Notes under the pieces: generated by a model | The model's database searches: none | What the model saw: the letters and a program-made list of their open reading frames with translations, nothing else | What the model was told of the DNA's origin: nothing | Shown: one piece after another, positions 6,447 to 9,807 of the stretch | Layout of the letters: every line of letters starts with the position of its first letter | Position numbering within the stretch: the first letter of the stretch is position 1 | Made by a program: the position numbers and the translations under genes | Assembly: GCA_030837935.1 (NCBI GenBank) | Contig: JAUQXU010000307.1 | Span: 1 to 9,807, forward strand | Reading direction: 5' to 3' | Origin: Candidatus Brocadia sp. | GTDB lineage: Bacteria > Planctomycetota > Brocadiia > Brocadiales > Brocadiaceae | DNA: 9,807 nucleotides

Positions 6447-7616
6447 CTACTCACTTGTCTTTTTTTCAATAAACCATTTTATAAACAAATCCGATTCCTT
6501 CATAATTATACTGCCGAGAACAGCACAGAGCAACACGTATATACCGGTAAGGGCTTTGAGGGGATACGGCACGTTGGGGTTCATAGCAATAACCCCAGCC
6601 AGGATAATTGAAAATTCCCCCCTTGGAATGAGACTAAACCCAAGTCTTAAACTAGCCCGTTTACTCAAGGCATATTTTTTACCAATGAAATAACCTCCAA
6701 AGGCCTTGCTGAAAGAAGATATGATAAAGATAAATATTCCCATGGGTATAAGGCTTATCACATGTTTATAATCAATTGACATTCCAAAAGCGACAAAGAA
6801 AATTGCCGTAGAGAATTGTTGAAAGGGGCTTATTGCCTCTGTGATTCTATGTCGTTGCTTTGTCTCCGACAATAAGAGTCCGGCAAGGAATGCCCCAATT
6901 GCCTCAGAAAGTCCTATTTGAGCAGCAGTGCCTGCAGACAGTACGATAATTGAAAGAATCAAGATTACAAATAATTCTGTATGTTCAATATCAATAACCT
7001 TATCGATAAATTTAAATTTTTTTGATGTCTTGGAGAGTATTATAAAGAACAGAAAAAAGGCGGAGGTTTTCGCCATGACGAAGAAGGTGCCCTTTGCGTC
7101 TATATGACCATAATTAATGATACCGACAATAAATGCAAGGAATGTGGCAATAAACATATCTTCAAAAATCAGGATATTAAGAAGATATTCAGTTTCCGGG
7201 TTTGCCGAGCGTTTCAAGTCGATGATCGATTTGGCCACAATAACGGAACTAGTCACATAAATAATTCCCGCAAGTAAAAGTGTCTGCATTAAATCATACC
7301 CTAATAACCACCCTAAAAAAAGCCCAAGGGGAAAGTTAAAGAGCAGATCGCAAATTCCCGTATAGAATATTTTTCGCTGGTTATTAAACAAACTCCCGAC
7401 CGAAAATTCCAAACCAAACATAAACAACATAAAAATAATACCCAGGGTAGCGATAAATTCCGTGATAATCGTAACGGGGAAAAAATTCTGGAGGATCATG
7501 CCCACCACGATAAAAACTGCAGTAAGGGATTGATTAACTCTGGTAGCCAAAAAACCTGCAAAAAACAGGGCGAGAAGGGAAATACCTAATGATACTATGC
7601 TTTCATTGACGATCAT
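6447..7616 (-). CDS. khtU: CPA2-family K+/H+ antiporter membrane subunit, KhtU-like
   Basis: The 389-aa protein is hydrophobic throughout, with about 12 membrane segments, and is close in length to Bacillus KhtU (about 400 aa). Signatures of the CPA2 (Kef-type) fold are MLFMFGLEFS (63-72), the unwound TSS (122-124) near the conserved acidic pair in IFEDMF (E152, D153), the LSEAIGAFLAGLLLSE helix, and PRGEFSIILAG (around residue 330). It lacks a cytoplasmic C-terminal TrkA-N domain, unlike KefB/KefC. This agrees with a separate regulatory subunit encoded just upstream. The start codon overlaps the end of that gene by 14 bp with no good ribosome site, so translation is probably coupled. Expected role: electroneutral efflux of K+ (perhaps also other monovalent cations) against H+ across the inner membrane. 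The assignment to KhtU rests mainly on the partner subunit. Confidence 0.9.
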   Translation of the reverse strand: MIVNESIVSLGISLLALFFAGFLATRVNQSLTAVFIVVGMILQNFFPVTIITEFIATLGIIFMLFMFGLEFSVGSLFNNQRKIFYTGICDLLFNFPLGLFLGWLLGYDLMQTLLLAGIIYVTSSVIVAKSIIDLKRSANPETEYLLNILIFEDMFIATFLAFIVGIINYGHIDAKGTFFVMAKTSAFFLFFIILSKTSKKFKFIDKVIDIEHTELFVILILSIIVLSAGTAAQIGLSEAIGAFLAGLLLSETKQRHRITEAISPFQQFSTAIFFVAFGMSIDYKHVISLIPMGIFIFIISSFSKAFGGYFIGKKYALSKRASLRLGFSLIPRGEFSIILAGVIAMNPNVPYPLKALTGIYVLLCAVLGSIIMKESDLFIKWFIEKKTSE

Positions 7617-8112
7617 TTTCTATGCTGGACTTGATTTCGAACGTCGATATAAAATTTTTGACCTGCTCATTGCTTCCTATAATAATAATTGTGTCTTGTG
7701 GCCTAATAATCTCAGTGGAAGGGGGATTTGGTATCACTGTTTCACCCCTGATGATTGTGGTGATAGTTACCCCCGTCTTTTTTCGGACGTCTAATTCTTC
7801 GATCTTTTTGTTGGCCAACGTTGAATTGAACTCAATCTTTATCCATTCCATTGTCACATTTTTCATCGCCAGTTTCTGTTCTTCTTCAATAACCGGCTGG
7901 AAGTATGTTCCGGAAAGTATAGCGCCAATTTGACGCGCTTCTTCATCGGTGAGGGTGGTTACAGAGGTAGGTTCATCATTATCTTTGACAAATTTAAACA
8001 CCTCCCGTTCTCCCGAGGAATGAATTACCACAACCAATTTATCATCTGAATCCAATTCTAAGGTAAATTTTTTACCTATGCCAGGCAAGTCGCATTCCTT
8101 GATTTCTGACAT
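7603..8112 (-). CDS. khtT: KhtT-like regulatory subunit of the K+/H+ antiporter (TrkA-C domain)
   Basis: The protein has 169 aa, against about 165 for Bacillus subtilis KhtT, which it resembles along its length as I recall that sequence. Shared features are the N-terminal LPGIGKKF (9-16), the IIHSSGERE-type segment (about 30-37), EARQIGAILSG (58-68), MEWIKIE (88-94) and the ELDVR / VTITTIIRG / DTIIIIGS pattern of an RCK_C (TrkA_C) domain (about 88-165). The frame continues to 8157, but the ATG at 8112 has AAAGGGG six bases upstream and restores the family's N-terminus. In B. subtilis, KhtT gates KhtU from the cytoplasm and its RCK_C domain binds c-di-AMP. Whether this protein senses c-di-AMP is inference. 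It is the first gene of the two-gene operon, with a predicted promoter at 8215-8187. Confidence 0.92.
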   Translation of the reverse strand: MSEIKECDLPGIGKKFTLELDSDDKLVVVIHSSGEREVFKFVKDNDEPTSVTTLTDEEARQIGAILSGTYFQPVIEEEQKLAMKNVTMEWIKIEFNSTLANKKIEELDVRKKTGVTITTIIRGETVIPNPPSTEIIRPQDTIIIIGSNEQVKNFISTFEIKSSIENDRQ

Positions 8113-8186
8113 ATCCAACCCCTTTCTTTTAACAAATACCACTTTTTGCAAAAACAAAACATCCGCAACATTCCATTAAACAACAG

Positions 8187-8215
8187 ATATTACGCATTCT
8201 ATAATCAGTTGTCAA
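8187..8215 (-). promoter_or_regulatory. Promoter of the khtTU operon
   Basis: On the minus strand, TTGACA (8215-8210) is followed after 17 bp by TAATAT (8192-8187), giving a consensus -35 and 4 of 6 matches in the -10. Transcription would start near 8180, leaving a leader of about 68 nt. The leader contains a 12-bp palindrome TTTTTGCAAAAA at 8143-8154. Confidence 0.62.
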
Positions 8216-8228
8216 TTTATTTTAGAAT

Positions 8229-8242
8229 TTGATGCACATCAA
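8229..8242. promoter_or_regulatory. FNR/Dnr/FixK-type binding box
   Basis: TTGAT-GCAC-ATCAA matches the FNR-family consensus TTGAT-N4-ATCAA at every defined base. Its centre (8235.5) is exactly midway between the two predicted -10 hexamers and about 55.5 bp upstream of each predicted start. Such sites usually respond to oxygen, nitric oxide or redox state through CRP/FNR-family proteins. The regulator is not encoded here. Confidence 0.65.
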
Positions 8243-8257
8243 CCTTTACCAATATCC

Positions 8258-8284
8258 TTGACTTTCATTCTTGATTAATATAAT
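8258..8284 (+). promoter_or_regulatory. Promoter of the cobA-thyX pair
   Basis: TTGACT (8258-8263) and a perfect TATAAT (8279-8284) are separated by 15 bp, shorter than the ideal 17. A start near 8291 leaves a leader of about 37 nt. Short spacing often makes a promoter dependent on an activator, which would suit the FNR-type box upstream. Confidence 0.58.
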
Positions 8285-8327
8285 CTTTTCTTATCCTGCA
8301 CAGGAGAATTCAAAAAGGAGAACCACT

Positions 8328-8855
8328 ATGGGGGATGGATTACTATTAGTAAACACAGGCGACGGAAAGGGCAAGACCACCGCCGCATTAGGCCTTGGCC
8401 TTAGGGCAGTCGGGCATGGCATGAAGGTGCTTATGCTCCAGTTTTTCAAAGGGCCGTGGCATACGGGAGAACTCTCTGCAATACAACGACTGGAACCCAA
8501 TTTCAAAATCACCCAGCTAGGGCAGGGATTTATCAAAACACGGCAAGAGGAACATTCTGAGGCAACCATAGAAAACGCTCGAGTATCCTGGGATTATGCA
8601 AAACAAGAAATCTTCTCTGATTTATATGACATCATCATACTCGATGAAATCAACAACATGATCGACCACGGACTTTTAAACGTTGAGGAAGTAATTTCAG
8701 TAGTAAAGCAGAGGCCAAAAAGACTTACCTTAATCCTTACAGGACGTAATGCCCATGGTAAGATTATTGAACTGGCAGATATGGTGACTGAAATGCGCGA
8801 AATAAAACACCATTACAAAAGTGGAATCAAGGCCCAAAAGGGTATTGAATTTTAG
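8328..8855 (+). CDS. cobA: Cob(I)yrinic acid a,c-diamide adenosyltransferase (CobA/CobO/BtuR type)
   Basis: This enzyme transfers the adenosyl group of ATP to reduced cobalt in corrinoids to form adenosylcobalamin precursors, and also salvages incomplete corrinoids. The 175-aa protein has the family's P-loop TGDGKGKTT (10-18), which binds ATP in an unusual orientation, then VLMLQFFKGPWHTGE (34-48) and the Walker B-like IIILDEINN (102-110). A C-terminal LILTGRNA follows, typical of the CobA family. It lacks the short N-terminal extension of the Salmonella enzyme. The frame is open upstream to 8271, but the ATG at 8328 has AAGGAG (8315-8320) seven bases before it and gives the expected N-terminus. 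No cobalamin riboswitch is visible in the short leader. Other names in use are cobO and btuR. It is probably transcribed with thyX, 29 bp downstream. Confidence 0.93.
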   Translation: MGDGLLLVNTGDGKGKTTAALGLGLRAVGHGMKVLMLQFFKGPWHTGELSAIQRLEPNFKITQLGQGFIKTRQEEHSEATIENARVSWDYAKQEIFSDLYDIIILDEINNMIDHGLLNVEEVISVVKQRPKRLTLILTGRNAHGKIIELADMVTEMREIKHHYKSGIKAQKGIEF

Positions 8856-8884
8856 CTATCGTTAATTCCGTCATTTATAAACAT

Positions 8885-9616
8885 ATGCCAGAATCCAAAT
8901 TAAAGGTAATACTATTACGACACACCCCGAACCCTGAAGAAATAGTAGCTCAGGCAGCTAAATTATGCTATAGCCCCGCTTCTGTTGATGAGCTGAAGAA
9001 ACAGATCGAAAGCAAGAACCAGGCAAGCTTTATTGAAAAATTAACCGATATGCGACACCTCTCACCTATTGAACACGTTACCTTTACCTTTGGCATAGAA
9101 GGTATCTCCCGCGCCTGTTCTCATCAAATAGTAAGACATCGTTTGGCCTCTTATTCCCAGCAGAGTCAACGATACGTTGGACAACAGAGTAAAAAAGGAG
9201 GAGGATTCAATTTTATTATTCCATCTCGTGTAGAGGAAATAGGGAAAAGGCAGTGGTTTATTGAAAAGATGACTACCATTCAAAAATGGTATGACGAGCT
9301 TGTAGAGGCACTTGAAAACCACGGAGAAGGCACCTTTGAAGATGCCCGTTTTTTATTACCCAATGCCGCGGAAACAAAGATTATTATTACCATGAACGCC
9401 CGTGAACTGCTGCACTTCTTTCGGGTGCGCTGCTGTAACCGTGCACAGTGGGAGATAAGGAACATGGCCACAGAAATGCTCCGGCAAGTCAAACAAATTT
9501 CCCCTCATATCTTTTCAGATGCAGGACCGGGCTGCGTGAATGACAAGTGCCCTGAGGGAAAGATGACCTGTGGAAAGATGGACGAGGTCAGGAAAAAGTT
9601 TAAAAATCTCTCGTAA
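8885..9616 (+). CDS. thyX: Flavin-dependent thymidylate synthase ThyX
   Basis: ThyX methylates dUMP to dTMP using methylenetetrahydrofolate, with FAD and NAD(P)H for the reduction; it works as a homotetramer in the cytoplasm and replaces ThyA. The signature RHR-x7-S is present as RHRLASYSQQSQR (84-96). Other family features are the early EHV (63-65) after LSPIEH, the LLPNAAETKIIITMNARELLHFF block (within about 157-180) and RCCNRAQWEIRNMA, which lines the nucleotide site. At 243 aa it is full length. The tail carries C217, C222 and C229 in a GPGC...KCPEGKMTCG pattern found in some anaerobe ThyX proteins, possibly a metal site. The ATG has no Shine-Dalgarno sequence, so translation may be coupled to cobA 29 bp upstream. 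A methyl supply from folate without forming dihydrofolate suits organisms lacking a fast DHFR. Confidence 0.96.
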   Translation: MPESKLKVILLRHTPNPEEIVAQAAKLCYSPASVDELKKQIESKNQASFIEKLTDMRHLSPIEHVTFTFGIEGISRACSHQIVRHRLASYSQQSQRYVGQQSKKGGGFNFIIPSRVEEIGKRQWFIEKMTTIQKWYDELVEALENHGEGTFEDARFLLPNAAETKIIITMNARELLHFFRVRCCNRAQWEIRNMATEMLRQVKQISPHIFSDAGPGCVNDKCPEGKMTCGKMDEVRKKFKNLS

Positions 9617-9807
9617 AAAATTCTTCCATTACAATCACTCACATCTGTTAAACTTATAAGCGCGGCAATGACACAAGTCTGTCCTCATACTTAGTGTCTG
9701 AACGAAAACGCACTTTTTGTAAAAGTGCGAGGGCGATTTTTTCCTTACCAAGAGATCATTTTAAAATTTGAGGTTGGGTTTTTGCTGAAAATACGGTTCT
9801 TTTACAC
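9617..9807. other. Non-coding right end, 191 bp
   Basis: No gene start or convincing frame is visible on either strand to the window edge. The region contains a strong 9-bp hairpin (9709-9729), a 10-bp palindrome ATTTTAAAAT (9758-9767) and AT-rich sequence. A break in character near 9693 (GTGTCTGAACG) could be the edge of a repeat or insertion element, but no second copy is available to test this. Confidence 0.5.
9709..9729. terminator. Strong hairpin, possible terminator (better on the minus strand)
   Basis: CGCACTTTT and AAAAGTGCG form a perfect 9-bp stem around TGT. Read on the minus strand, TTTTCGTT follows directly, as for an intrinsic terminator of a convergent gene beyond the window. 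On the plus strand the T6 run (9737-9742) starts 7 bases after the stem, less typical for ending thyX. Confidence 0.5.

Noticed and set aside
7622..7933. Plus-strand open frame opposite khtT
   Set aside because: It lies wholly within a confidently identified gene on the other strand and encodes no recognisable domain.
8113..8157. N-terminal extension of KhtT
   Set aside because: The extra 15 residues are absent from the family and the ATG at 8112 has a good AAAGGGG site six bases upstream.
8113..8327. Possible cobalamin riboswitch before cobA
   Set aside because: The leader after the predicted start is only about 37 nt and no B12-box-like sequence is visible; the whole gap is filled by two promoters and the FNR-type box.

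Overview
The window is about 9.8 kb of moderately AT-rich bacterial DNA carrying ten protein genes, one of them cut by the left edge. The mix points to an anaerobic or microaerobic Gram-negative-type bacterium: an NtrC-type sigma-54 activator, a SurA-like exported foldase, a radical SAM enzyme, a cobalamin adenosyltransferase beside the flavin-dependent thymidylate synthase ThyX, and a perfect FNR-type box. A Planctomycete of the anammox group (Brocadiales) would fit, but that is inference from gene content and base composition. No rRNA or marker gene settles it.

Layout, left to right. (1) 1-2801, + strand: the C-terminal part of a sensor histidine kinase, its likely partner sigma-54 response regulator, and a MarC-family membrane protein, tightly spaced. 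(2) 2901-4131, + strand: a self-contained unit made of a sigma-70-type promoter whose -35 lies inside a perfect 17-bp palindrome, a secreted parvulin-type prolyl isomerase with a Lys/Ala/Pro-rich linker, and a clear intrinsic terminator. (3) 4132-6380, + strand: a 2-kb cassette with its own extended -10 promoter, encoding a small PH-like protein of unknown role, a small exported protein of unknown role, and a radical SAM enzyme with a cysteine-rich tail. The last two genes overlap by 4 bp. This is the least explained part of the window. (4) 8112-6447, - strand: a KhtT/KhtU-type two-gene K+/H+ antiporter operon. (5) 8328-9616, + strand: cobA/btuR-type adenosyltransferase and thyX. (6) 9617-9807: no gene, but a strong hairpin and AT-rich sequence that may belong to a neighbouring element.

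Units 4 and 5 diverge from a 215-bp control region. Its two predicted promoters sit symmetrically about a perfect TTGAT-N4-ATCAA box, so an FNR/Dnr/FixK-type regulator may set ion homeostasis and a cobalamin/thymidylate pair together. Adenosylcobalamin serves enzymes such as class II ribonucleotide reductase, and ThyX makes dTMP, so the cobA-thyX pair could be viewed as support of DNA precursor synthesis at low oxygen. That link is inference.
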